Positions 1 through 7,718 of a stretch of DNA of 64,000 nt are shown here, piece after piece. Made by a program: the position numbers and the translations under genes. The stretch covers positions 1-64,000 of the forward strand of contig SBGX01000025.1 of NCBI GenBank assembly GCA_006226425.1, in the 5' to 3' direction. The notes beneath the pieces are model-generated. The model saw nothing but the letters and a program-made list of their open reading frames with translations, made no database searches and was not told the DNA's origin. Within the stretch, counting starts at the first letter, position 1. Every line of letters starts with the position of its first letter. The stretch comes from Bacteroidota bacterium. Its GTDB lineage: Bacteria > Bacteroidota > Bacteroidia > Flavobacteriales_D > Crocinitomicaceae.

Positions 1-308
1 AAGAGGGCGTCTGGAAAAGAACTTAGTTTGTTTCTTGAAAGATTAAGCTCCCGCAAATATTTTAATCGGGCCAATGAATCGGGAACCTGGTCCAATTTGT
101 TCCAACTTAAATCCAGGAAAAGTAACTGGTGGTAATCATAGAGCTCTTCTGGAATTTGCCTTAACTTACTGTGTTTGAAAGTGATCGCGATGACCGTATC
201 AGGGCTGTGTGGCATTTTCTGGAGTTCTTTCCAGGAATAATATTGGAGGCTTTGACTGTAAGAGAAGTTACAGGCTAGCAGCAAAGAAAGAGCGAATAAG
301 CCCTTCAT
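1..308 (-). CDS. Leucine-rich-repeat lipoprotein, 3' end outside window (partial)
   Basis: Reading the minus strand from an ATG at 306-308 gives an open frame to the window edge (at least 102 residues). It begins MKGLFALSLLLAC, a short signal peptide ending in a lipobox-like LLAC, so it is probably a lipoprotein; cleavage by signal peptidase I near SYSQ is an alternative. From about residue 35 there are leucine-rich repeats with the bacterial spacing, such as LRQIPEELYDYHQLLFLDLS and LDQVPDSLARLKYLRELNLS. LRR proteins of this kind usually mediate protein binding at the surface; the target cannot be inferred. The start lies 41 bp inside the end of ribF, so the two are likely cotranscribed. The remainder lies left of the window. 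Confidence 0.75.
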   Translation of the reverse strand, partial: MKGLFALSLLLACNFSYSQSLQYYSWKELQKMPHSPDTVIAITFKHSKLRQIPEELYDYHQLLFLDLSWNKLDQVPDSLARLKYLRELNLSRNKLSSFPDAL

Positions 309-1209
309 CCTGAGCGATCTGCTCTCGAAGCCCCTGTAAATTTTCAAAGCGCTGTTCATCCCGGATTCTTTTGAGTAAAGATACGGATATATTCTCGTCG
401 TAGAGATCGCCCTCAAAATCGAGTAAATGAACTTCACAGCTTAATTTTTTTTCAGTACTGACACTCGGTTTAAAACCGATATTCATCATTCCATCAAAAG
501 CTGTTCCGTTTTTGCGTTTCACGCGGACGGCATAAACTCCGTGTTTCGGAATCAGTTTATTGGGATCAGTCAATTGCAGATTGGCAGTTGGAAAGCCAAT
601 TTCACGACCTAACTGTCTTCCCTTTTCTACGATTCCAGAGATTTCATAAGCTTCATTCAGGAATTTATTGGCTGTATCAATATCTCCACTCAGCAAGGCC
701 TGCCTGATTTTTGTAGAGCTGATATTGATTTCGTCAATTTCATGTGCCGGAATTTCAATCACCCGAAATCCATGTTTGCCGGAAAGTTCGATGAGCTGTT
801 CCAATGAGCCCTCCCTATTTTTGCCAAATTGATGATCATAGCCAACCACAATGGTATGAACGCCCAGTTTTTCGATCAAAAAACGGGTAACGAAATCCGA
901 GGCTTGTGTTTGTGCAAAATCTTTGGTGAAAGGGTAAATGATCGTATGATCGAGGCCATTTCGTTCGAGCTTGGCCATTTTTTCTTCCTGAGTTTGGAGC
1001 AGTTGTAGCCCGTGATTTTCAGGGTTTAGCACCATCCGTGGATGCGGGTGAAAAGTAAATAAAACGGATGACCCCTGGTGTTTTTGGGCTTCTTCGTTCA
1101 GACGGGAAATAATCTTTTGATGTCCCAGATGGACTCCGTCAAAGGTCCCGATTGTCAGAATGGGATTCGGAATATGAAAGCTTTGATCTAGCTGGTGATG
1201 AATCTCCAT
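268..1209 (-). CDS. ribF: Bifunctional riboflavin kinase / FAD synthetase
   Basis: A 313-residue protein that phosphorylates riboflavin to FMN and adenylylates FMN to FAD in the cytoplasm. The N-terminal nucleotidyltransferase half carries GTFDGVHLGH (HLGH at residues 27-30), the ATP-binding signature of FAD synthetases. The C-terminal half carries GREIGFPTANL, the flavokinase PTAN motif. Length is normal for the family. I start at the ATG at 1207-1209 (MEIHHQLDQ) because the longer upstream reading overlaps the end of folD and carries no family similarity. The folD stop lies 8 bp upstream, so the genes form one unit. Confidence 0.96.
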   Translation of the reverse strand: MEIHHQLDQSFHIPNPILTIGTFDGVHLGHQKIISRLNEEAQKHQGSSVLFTFHPHPRMVLNPENHGLQLLQTQEEKMAKLERNGLDHTIIYPFTKDFAQTQASDFVTRFLIEKLGVHTIVVGYDHQFGKNREGSLEQLIELSGKHGFRVIEIPAHEIDEINISSTKIRQALLSGDIDTANKFLNEAYEISGIVEKGRQLGREIGFPTANLQLTDPNKLIPKHGVYAVRVKRKNGTAFDGMMNIGFKPSVSTEKKLSCEVHLLDFEGDLYDENISVSLLKRIRDEQRFENLQGLREQIAQDEGLIRSFFAASL

Positions 1210-1217
1210 GTGGATGA

Positions 1218-2096
1218 TTATTTTCCTTTTAGATCCATGGCCTTCAAGGTGTTCATCATCAGAGAGGCAACGGTCATAGGGCCAACCCCCCCAGGAACAG
1301 GCGAGATATATGAACATTTGGGAGCAACCTGGTCGAAGTCAACGTCCCCGGAAAGTCTCCAGCCCGTTTTTTTGCTCTCATCTTTCACACGAGTGATTCC
1401 AACGTCAATAACAACAGCACCTTCTTTGACCATGTCCTCCTTCACAAATCCTGGTTGTCCGAGAGCAGCGATAACAATGTCCGCCTGCAAACAGATTTCC
1501 TTGAGGTTCTTGGTTTGACTGTGTGTTAGGGTAACGGTGCAATTTCCAAATTCTTTGTTTTGAGAGAGCAGGATGCTCAAAGGCATTCCTACGATATTTG
1601 ATCGGCCGATAATGACACAACGTTTACCGGCTGTATCCAGTTCATAACGGCGAATGAGTTCGATAATTCCGGAAGGAGTAGCCGAAATAAATGCGGGCAT
1701 ATTCAGGGCCATTTTTCCGAGGTTCATCGGGTGGAATCCATCGACATCTTTCATGGGATCAATCGCCAGAATGACCTTGGTTTCATCAATATGTGGAGGC
1801 AGGGGCAATTGAACAATAAAACCATCAATGCTTTTGTCCTCGTTCAGGGTATGGATCTTATTGAGCAGCACTTCTTCGGAAACGGAATCATCATAACGCA
1901 TCAAAGTACTTTCGAAACCACAGGCTTCACAGGCACGTAGCTTGTTGTTTACATAAGTGATCGAACCACCGTCACCGCCAACAAGAATGGCCGCGAGGTG
2001 TGGAATTTTTTTTCCTTCCGATTTACGGTTGCGAACCGCATCGGAGATCTCTTTCATGATGATTTGTGATGTTTCTTTACCGTTTAAAAGCTCCAT
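1218..2096 (-). CDS. folD: Methylenetetrahydrofolate dehydrogenase / methenyltetrahydrofolate cyclohydrolase
   Basis: A 292-residue bifunctional cytoplasmic enzyme interconverting 5,10-methylene-THF, 5,10-methenyl-THF and 10-formyl-THF with NADP. The catalytic YxxxK is seen as Y48-VNN-K52. The conserved [15 protein letters not shown] segment and the C-terminal [15 protein letters not shown] signature are both intact. The nucleotide-binding region contains [11 protein letters not shown]. Length matches the family. It is the first gene of the minus-strand folD-ribF-LRR cluster, and a Bacteroidota-type promoter lies just upstream (2113-2146). Confidence 0.97.
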   Translation of the reverse strand: MELLNGKETSQIIMKEISDAVRNRKSEGKKIPHLAAILVGGDGGSITYVNNKLRACEACGFESTLMRYDDSVSEEVLLNKIHTLNEDKSIDGFIVQLPLPPHIDETKVILAIDPMKDVDGFHPMNLGKMALNMPAFISATPSGIIELIRRYELDTAGKRCVIIGRSNIVGMPLSILLSQNKEFGNCTVTLTHSQTKNLKEICLQADIVIAALGQPGFVKEDMVKEGAVVIDVGITRVKDESKKTGWRLSGDVDFDQVAPKCSYISPVPGGVGPMTVASLMMNTLKAMDLKGK

Positions 2097-2112
2097 GTCC
2101 TTAACTTTGCCG

Positions 2113-2146
2113 CAAAGTTACACTTAATAAATCAATTTAGTTCAAA
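2113..2146 (-). promoter_or_regulatory. Candidate Bacteroidota-type promoter of folD-ribF
   Basis: On the minus strand TAACTTTG (2120 to 2113) is an exact match to the -7 consensus TAnnTTTG. A TTTG (2146 to 2143) sits 22 bp upstream, at about the expected -33 spacing. The -7 box is part of a near-perfect palindrome, AACTTTGCCGCAAAGTT. Inferred from motif and position only. Confidence 0.5.
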
Positions 2147-2195
2147 AGTCCGATCAATTCAGAGCTAATTTGTAAATACTTTGTAATTTGCCGCT

Positions 2196-4064
2196 ATGAT
2201 CAAACGACTCATGCTCATGTATCTCAAGTTGCTGCTCCTTTGGGTGGCCGTTTTTGATTTTGGGCGTCTCCTTTTCCTGATTCATCATGCTTCCAAATTT
2301 AAGGAGGTGAATTGGTCGGAAATTTTGCTGGCTTTCTGGTATTCGATTCGTTTGGATTTAGCCACGGCGGCGGGATTGGCTTTTTTGCCTTTTGTGTTCT
2401 ACGTGGTTTCTATCCTGTTCCGGGCAAAGTGGTCCAGGCGTTTGTTTGTGGGAATGCTCGTGTTGGAATTCGTGTTCATGGCACTGATCCATGCCGGGGA
2501 GATCAACGCCTACGGAGAATGGAATCACAAACTGACCTCACGCGTTTTCATGCATTTATCGAACCCAGATGAAGTCTTTCGTTCTGCGGACTACTCCATG
2601 ACTTTTTGGTTCTTCGTTTACGTATTGATAGAAGTGCTTTTTTCATGGAGAATTTTCAAATTACTTTTTAGAAAAGATGTTGAAATACAATTGTTTAACT
2701 GGATTCAAAAAACAACTATTATATTAGTTTCAACTATAACTGTTGCATTTTTTTCAATCGTCTTACTTCGCGGAGGATTTCAGGCAATCCCCATCAATAT
2801 TAACTCGGCCATTTATTCCAATCATTCCACAACAAACGACCTTTCAATCAACTCACTTTATTTCTTTTCCAAAAGCTATTTGCTTTACAACAGAAGTGAG
2901 ATAGACGAATTCATGCCACAGATGGATTCCGGGAAAGCGGAGCAATTGCTTACCCCATTTCGTGATTTCCCCCGGGAACATGAGCGTTACTTTTTGAAAA
3001 ATAAACGCCCGAACATCGTATTCGTCGTGATGGAAAGCTGGGCGGCGGGGGCCATTAGTTGTATGAGTCCAACAGAAGGAAGCACTCCTCACTTTGATCA
3101 GCTGGCCTCAACGGGGCTGCTCTTTGACAGTATCTTTTGTACCAGTCATACCTCTGAAATTGGGAATGCCAGTATTTTCGCAGGCTTTCCTTCTGTTCCG
3201 GAAGTTTCCATTTCTATGCAACCGGAAAAAAGTCGCAAGCTCAGGTCCTTGAATCAGAGCTTGAAAAAAGACAATTATTTTAGTTCGTACCTGTTTAGTG
3301 GGGATCTAAAATACGGCAACATTGGTGGCTTCTTTATGGATCATGGCTTTGACCAGGTACAGGACGAATCGGATTTTCCCGATGGTTTGAAGCGTGGAAA
3401 GCTGAATTATTATGATGCCGATCTGTACGATTTTTTCATTCAGGGAATCAGGAAGAGCCCGGAACCATTCATGCACTGTGCCTTTACCGGGAGTACACAT
3501 TCCCCGTTTGATGTGCCTAAAGTGCCCGGACAAACCTGGAAAGGAGAGGAAGCGGCCTACATGAACTCCCTGGTATATGCGGATCGTTGTTTGGGGGATT
3601 TCATCGAGCAGGTCAAAAAAGAAAAATGGTATAAAAACACCCTGTTCATCTTTGTGGCTGATCACAGTCATACAACACCTACAGTCAATAGTCCGAATGC
3701 GCATGCTTTTTATCGAATCCCACTGCTTTTCTGGGGTCCGGTATTGGAAGACAGCTATCGCGGAAAGCGGATTAGTACGGTGGGGTCTCAGTTTGATATT
3801 CCGGCAACCTTGTTGTATCAAATGGGGATTTCATCCGAAGACTATGTCTGGAGCAAGGATTTAATGAACCCAGAAGTTCCACAATTTGCTTTTCACAATA
3901 TTATAGGCGGTTACGGATGGGTACGGCCAAAGGGTTATCTCATCTACCAAATGCAGATGAAAAAGTATCTGGAAGACACCTTTCTGGGAGCTGATCGACA
4001 GAAAGAGAGAGAGAATTGTGATGCTTATATGCTGAAACTCTACGAGTATTACAAAGAACTCTAA
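2196..4064 (+). CDS. LTA synthase / MdoB-type sulfatase-fold membrane protein
   Basis: A 622-residue membrane enzyme of the alkaline phosphatase superfamily, the group that includes LtaS and MdoB (phosphoglycerol and phosphoethanolamine transferases acting outside the inner membrane). About five hydrophobic helices fill residues 1-200. The soluble domain starts near residue 273 with NIVFVVMESWAAG, which holds the metal-binding Glu. The likely catalytic Thr is T319 in HTSEIGN, and VADHSH near residue 488 gives late metal ligands. The donor and acceptor in this organism are unknown; membrane-lipid headgroup or glycan decoration is the family expectation. It is divergent from folD and ends 62 bp before the GH18-like gene, so cotranscription with the eCIS block is possible but not shown. 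Confidence 0.85.
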   Translation: MIKRLMLMYLKLLLLWVAVFDFGRLLFLIHHASKFKEVNWSEILLAFWYSIRLDLATAAGLAFLPFVFYVVSILFRAKWSRRLFVGMLVLEFVFMALIHAGEINAYGEWNHKLTSRVFMHLSNPDEVFRSADYSMTFWFFVYVLIEVLFSWRIFKLLFRKDVEIQLFNWIQKTTIILVSTITVAFFSIVLLRGGFQAIPININSAIYSNHSTTNDLSINSLYFFSKSYLLYNRSEIDEFMPQMDSGKAEQLLTPFRDFPREHERYFLKNKRPNIVFVVMESWAAGAISCMSPTEGSTPHFDQLASTGLLFDSIFCTSHTSEIGNASIFAGFPSVPEVSISMQPEKSRKLRSLNQSLKKDNYFSSYLFSGDLKYGNIGGFFMDHGFDQVQDESDFPDGLKRGKLNYYDADLYDFFIQGIRKSPEPFMHCAFTGSTHSPFDVPKVPGQTWKGEEAAYMNSLVYADRCLGDFIEQVKKEKWYKNTLFIFVADHSHTTPTVNSPNAHAFYRIPLLFWGPVLEDSYRGKRISTVGSQFDIPATLLYQMGISSEDYVWSKDLMNPEVPQFAFHNIIGGYGWVRPKGYLIYQMQMKKYLEDTFLGADRQKERENCDAYMLKLYEYYKEL

Positions 4065-4126
4065 GGAAGGGAAAATTAGAGAGACATCCGGAAAAATGTT
4101 TAATTTAGGAACGGAAAAACTTTCGG

Positions 4127-5686
4127 ATGAAACTCTACTGGAAATACCTGGCTATTTCTTATCTGCTCTGTTCCGTGACCTTCCTGTTTGGACAGGTGTC
4201 GCCGCATCAGTATCAGCATAAATTGCTTCAAAATGATTCCTTGCATGCCTATTTTAATGCAAAGGGCCCTTCTCAAATATCATTGAAGAAGCTACCTGGC
4301 TTGACCGGGGAATATGAAGTTTTTGGCTGGTATCCCTATTGGGACGGGAACTATTACAAAGAACTTAATTATAAATTGGTTTCAACCGTCGCATTCTTTG
4401 CGCATGAAGTAGATCCCTCGAGTGGACATTTGAGTGTGCAGCAAACATCCTTGATCCAGGCACTTTGTGATTCGACAAAAAAACACGGACATCAATTTTT
4501 ACTAACTGCCAGCAATTTTGGTGGCACGGACAACAAAAAACTACTCACCAATGAAGCTGCCAGAAACCAGCTAATTCAGGAATTGCTTGCAATTAATTCG
4601 CAATATGCTGCTGATGGAATTTGCTTAAATTTTGAAGCAATAAACGGATCAGAGGCACAGGCATTTGCCTCCTTTGTTTCTAAATTGAAAAAGGCGCTGC
4701 TTGGTCAGAGTGCAAAGAACAAACTCTACATTACAATTCCGGCGGTCGATTGGACGAATTCCCTGAAAATAGATTCCCTGCTAAGTTCCGTGGATCGCTT
4801 CGTCATGATGGGGTATAACTATTATTCCGCGGTAAGCTCCAAAGCAGGACCAAACTCTCCGCTTTCGAGTGGTAGTATTTGGGCATCCCACAATTTGGAA
4901 ACATCCATTAAATATTATCTGGATCATCAGATTCCGGCGGGATCACTTATTCTTGGGCTTCCTTTTTATGGACAGGGTTGGCAAACATCTGGTCCGGAGA
5001 TCCCTTCAGCGGCCCAAAAATATTTGGGAAACATGACCTATAGCTACATTCGCAATCATCAATTGGACGGAAAGCAGGGGATATACAGCCAAAGTGCTTA
5101 TAAAGTGAAGCAAAACACCACTGGGAGCTATGATCAATACTGGTATGAGGGTGACTCCAGTTTTCAGGTTAAATTGGCGTTGATCACGGAGAATAAATTA
5201 GCCGGATTAGGAATATGGGCACTCGGTTTTGACGCGGGGTATCATGATCTTTGGGCGACCATCGTACAGGGACTTACGAGCAACGATCCAACGAAAATCA
5301 AGGACCTGATCGCAAAGGATTCGGCAGCGATTAAGGCGGATACCGGTGTGGTCTGGAAAAAAATCACCCAGTTGGAACAGAATCTGGAAGGGGTGGTCAA
5401 ATATCAACAGGTTTTGTTGATCACCTTTGGCTTTTTGGCAGTCTTTGGGGCCCTGGGAATCCTGCTAGGCCTTTTGTATCCACAAACGAGATTGTATTTC
5501 TTCAGCCGTGTGGGAATCAGGAATCTATTGTTGATTGGTTGGTTGGCCGTATGCATGTGTATTTTGCAATTAACCGGAATGCTCAGCCCAGGGGCGATGA
5601 CCCTGTTTTATGGCTTTATGGCAGGAGCAATCGGTTATTATTTTATTCAGAAGTACAAAAGTAAACGGGAAAAGGAATTGCCATGA
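4127..5686 (+). CDS. GH18-like glycosyl hydrolase, secreted and membrane-anchored, head of the eCIS array
   Basis: A 519-residue protein. Residues 1-23 look like a signal peptide ending in FGQ. Residues 60-390 resemble GH18 proteins of the YaaH/chitinase-like group: EVFGWYPYWDG near the start, a YDGI-type strand-4 motif DGICLNFE (E170 in the catalytic acid position), and MMGYNYY downstream. The residue two before the catalytic Glu is Asn (N168) where GH18 enzymes normally have Asp, so activity is uncertain. A linker is followed by two or three hydrophobic helices (about 425-505) and a basic tail, placing the enzyme outside the inner membrane. Its TGA overlaps the ATG of the next gene, which itself overlaps the first eCIS gene, so it belongs to that operon. 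A role in cutting peptidoglycan for release or passage of the particle is my inference. Confidence 0.75.
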   Translation: MKLYWKYLAISYLLCSVTFLFGQVSPHQYQHKLLQNDSLHAYFNAKGPSQISLKKLPGLTGEYEVFGWYPYWDGNYYKELNYKLVSTVAFFAHEVDPSSGHLSVQQTSLIQALCDSTKKHGHQFLLTASNFGGTDNKKLLTNEAARNQLIQELLAINSQYAADGICLNFEAINGSEAQAFASFVSKLKKALLGQSAKNKLYITIPAVDWTNSLKIDSLLSSVDRFVMMGYNYYSAVSSKAGPNSPLSSGSIWASHNLETSIKYYLDHQIPAGSLILGLPFYGQGWQTSGPEIPSAAQKYLGNMTYSYIRNHQLDGKQGIYSQSAYKVKQNTTGSYDQYWYEGDSSFQVKLALITENKLAGLGIWALGFDAGYHDLWATIVQGLTSNDPTKIKDLIAKDSAAIKADTGVVWKKITQLEQNLEGVVKYQQVLLITFGFLAVFGALGILLGLLYPQTRLYFFSRVGIRNLLLIGWLAVCMCILQLTGMLSPGAMTLFYGFMAGAIGYYFIQKYKSKREKELP

Positions 5687-6006
5687 GTACATTGTCACAA
5701 GAACAAAAAGCCTTTGAGGCAGAGGAAGGAAAATTGATGAAGTTTTTGAAGAAGGTGAAAAAGGCACTTTCAAAGGAATTTTTGTATCTGCTTACCATCT
5801 TGCTGATCAGTCTCCCCCTTTCCTATTTTGCTCTGAGTTTGTTTCAAAAGAAAGCCCCGAATTTTGTGATGGCACTTCAAAAGAGCTTTCCGGGAACCTC
5901 TCTTTATCTTATTTTTTTATTGGGATGTGGAGCCGGATTATATTTTTCTCGAATGGTTCTGGGAGCGGTTCAGTCAGCAACAAAACCTAAAAGTGGAAGC
6001 TCATGA
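5683..6006 (+). CDS. Small two-TM membrane protein coupled to the eCIS genes
   Basis: A 107-residue protein with an acidic then Lys-rich N-terminus (about 1-33), one hydrophobic helix at about 34-53 (FLYLLTILLISLPLSYFALS), an amphipathic loop and a second helix at about 74-97. No family recognised. The start ATG overlaps the TGA of the GH18-like gene, and its own TGA overlaps the ATG of the DUF4255 gene, so it sits translationally coupled between them. Size and topology resemble phage holins or small anchoring proteins. That comparison is on shape and context only. Confidence 0.75.
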   Translation: MSTLSQEQKAFEAEEGKLMKFLKKVKKALSKEFLYLLTILLISLPLSYFALSLFQKKAPNFVMALQKSFPGTSLYLIFLLGCGAGLYFSRMVLGAVQSATKPKSGSS

Positions 6007-6587
6007 TCGACAAGGCACTCTCCTTTATAACAACTTACGTCAATCAGGAACTGAAGGCCAGTTTCGGGTTGAGCGAAGACAAGGTAATAGCCGGAAGTTT
6101 GATCAATCCGGATGGTTCTGTTACAGAGAATATGGAAAACAAAATTATTGTGACCATCATCAATATTGAGAATGAGACCTTCGCCGGAAACACCCAAAGT
6201 GCTTACAAACAATCTGGGGAAAATAACTATGCAAAACAGGAGCCGCCGCTCTACATCAATTTGTATTTATTGTTTGCAGCCAATTATACTTCTAAAAATT
6301 ATTTGGAATCCCTGAAGATGTTGTCAGCAGCCATTGCTATGATCCAGGCCAACCCGACATTTGAACGCAACAATTTTCCGGAAATGGACCCGCAAATTGA
6401 CCGTTTGACCATGGAAATTCACAATATTCCCATCAATGAGTTGAGTCATATTTGGAGTGGGATCGGGGCAAAATACGTTCCATCAATGATTTACAAGCTT
6501 CGCATGCTTGCCGTTCAAAAGGCTAAGATTCAGTCTACTGTAAGTGGAATTAGCGGACTGGATTCCTCGACGACGAAAAAAAATTAG
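6003..6587 (+). CDS. DUF4255 domain protein (Pvc16/Afp16-like tail terminator)
   Basis: A 194-residue cytoplasmic protein typical of the DUF4255/Pvc16_N family: IDKALSFITTYVNQELK at the start, an internal YINLYLLFAANYTSKNYLESL and a C-terminal ELSHIWSGIGAKYVPSMIYK. In PVC/Afp particles this protein caps the distal end of the tube and sheath and stops polymerisation. Its place as first gene of the structural array is the usual one in eCIS loci. Its start overlaps the preceding TGA by 4 bp. A 78-bp AT-rich gap follows, the largest gap inside the array. Confidence 0.9.
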   Translation: MIDKALSFITTYVNQELKASFGLSEDKVIAGSLINPDGSVTENMENKIIVTIINIENETFAGNTQSAYKQSGENNYAKQEPPLYINLYLLFAANYTSKNYLESLKMLSAAIAMIQANPTFERNNFPEMDPQIDRLTMEIHNIPINELSHIWSGIGAKYVPSMIYKLRMLAVQKAKIQSTVSGISGLDSSTTKKN

Positions 6588-6592
6588 CATTA

Positions 6593-6628
6593 ATCGATTT
6601 TACGCGTTGTTTTATCGATAATTTTTTA
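6593..6628 (+). promoter_or_regulatory. Weak hairpin plus T-run in the gap between DUF4255 and the next eCIS gene
   Basis: Two ATCGAT hexamers (6593-6598 and 6614-6619) can pair across a 15-nt loop, followed by A then A and a run of six T. It could be an attenuator or a partial terminator between the terminator-protein gene and the rest of the array. The stem is short, so this is tentative. Confidence 0.25.
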
Positions 6629-6665
6629 CTAGGTTTACACGGAACTCTTACTATAATGCTGCGAG

Positions 6666-7703
6666 ATGAATCAGAAGATTCACACCATTTTTCGGACGCT
6701 TGTCACACACACGTATTTTAATAACGACGTTTGTCGTGCTTTAAAATTTGAGGCATTTCCGCATAGTAAACTAGCGATGAAACGTCTGGCTTTGCTTGTG
6801 CGGCAATTCGAAAATCAGTATGAGATTTTAAGTGCGGATCCAGCTGGACAGGAGGTGAATTGGTCAGCACGTTTAGCAAGTGCCCCCGACCTGTGTTTTT
6901 ACCTTCGGACAGATGATCCACGTTTTGTCAATTACAGCAATTTGCCGATGGAAGTGGGGGCTGGACAGATCTATTATTTTTCAAATCGAAAGAATAGTAC
7001 AACTCTCCAAAAGGGGAAATCGGTTGGGGTCAAGGATTTGGTAAAACAGAGCACCATGACTCCTACCATTGCCATTCCGGAACAACAAAAAGACAACACA
7101 TTGAGCTTGAAGGATCTGACCGGAAATCTATGTTGGCAAAAGGAGATTTCCTCCGGTCCAGCGAGGCAGTTCACAGCAGTGTTGGAGGAGCCGGGGTATT
7201 ACCAGGTTTTTTTGGGGAGTAAAAAGCTCGATCATTTCGTCGCACTTCAAGGAGATTTGCCAATACAATGTATGGGTGTCTTTCAGCTAAATATAGTAGA
7301 ACTGATAAGCACTTTGGCGGCCTCTAAACCGACCACATTCAGTTTGGATTACCTAAGTCGTTCAACCTATTGGCAATACGACCTGGTTCTGGACGATCAG
7401 AAGCAAATCGAGATCAATGAAATGAGTATTAGTGGAGCGGGGGGTGTTTCTTATACAGGTCCTCAGGCAGGGAGCTTGCCCAATGGGCAAAAAACCAGTC
7501 AGTATGTTTCTGGAAAGCCAATTGCCTTGCAAGAAAATGGTGGACAGGTGCAGACGCTGACCATGAGCTATAAAAATGCCTTTTCCGGACGCTCTCAAAA
7601 CAGAGAAGTACGGATGCCTTACCCGGATGCACAGCTGATTCGTGTCGTGCGTGATGATCAGGGGATAGAAAGCTTTTACTCCAATCAAATTGTATATGTA
7701 TAA
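6666..7703 (+). CDS. Unrecognised eCIS-cluster protein between DUF4255 and sheath
   Basis: A 345-residue protein without signal peptide or membrane segment. The N-terminal 100 residues look mixed alpha/beta (MKRLALLVRQFENQYEIL). The middle and C-terminus look beta-rich with many short Gly/Ser turns, for example QEKEISSGPARQF-type and EMSISGAGGVSYTG segments. No family recognised. It lies between the cap-like DUF4255 gene and the sheath gene, with only 15 bp to the sheath start, so it is almost certainly part of the particle or its assembly. Cap adaptor or tube-end component is a reasonable guess from position. I would not name it. Confidence 0.8.
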   Translation: MNQKIHTIFRTLVTHTYFNNDVCRALKFEAFPHSKLAMKRLALLVRQFENQYEILSADPAGQEVNWSARLASAPDLCFYLRTDDPRFVNYSNLPMEVGAGQIYYFSNRKNSTTLQKGKSVGVKDLVKQSTMTPTIAIPEQQKDNTLSLKDLTGNLCWQKEISSGPARQFTAVLEEPGYYQVFLGSKKLDHFVALQGDLPIQCMGVFQLNIVELISTLAASKPTTFSLDYLSRSTYWQYDLVLDDQKQIEINEMSISGAGGVSYTGPQAGSLPNGQKTSQYVSGKPIALQENGGQVQTLTMSYKNAFSGRSQNREVRMPYPDAQLIRVVRDDQGIESFYSNQIVYV

Positions 7704-7718
7704 CCTAAAATATAAACT

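Noticed and set aside
268-1317. Longer ribF reading starting at 1317
   Set aside because: The extra 36 residues overlap folD and have no family similarity; ATG 1209 gives a normal RibF start 8 bp after folD.
2164-2196. Promoter for the sulfatase gene
   Set aside because: TACTTTG and TAATTTG each miss the TAnnTTTG spacing by one base and the latter is only 5 bp from the start codon.
3306-3821. 171-residue antisense frame in the sulfatase gene
   Set aside because: Lies wholly inside a gene with intact catalytic motifs and has no recognisable features.
4042-4084. CTCTAA/TTAGAG hairpin after the sulfatase gene as a terminator
   Set aside because: Six-bp AT-rich stem with a large loop and no T-run; too weak to call.
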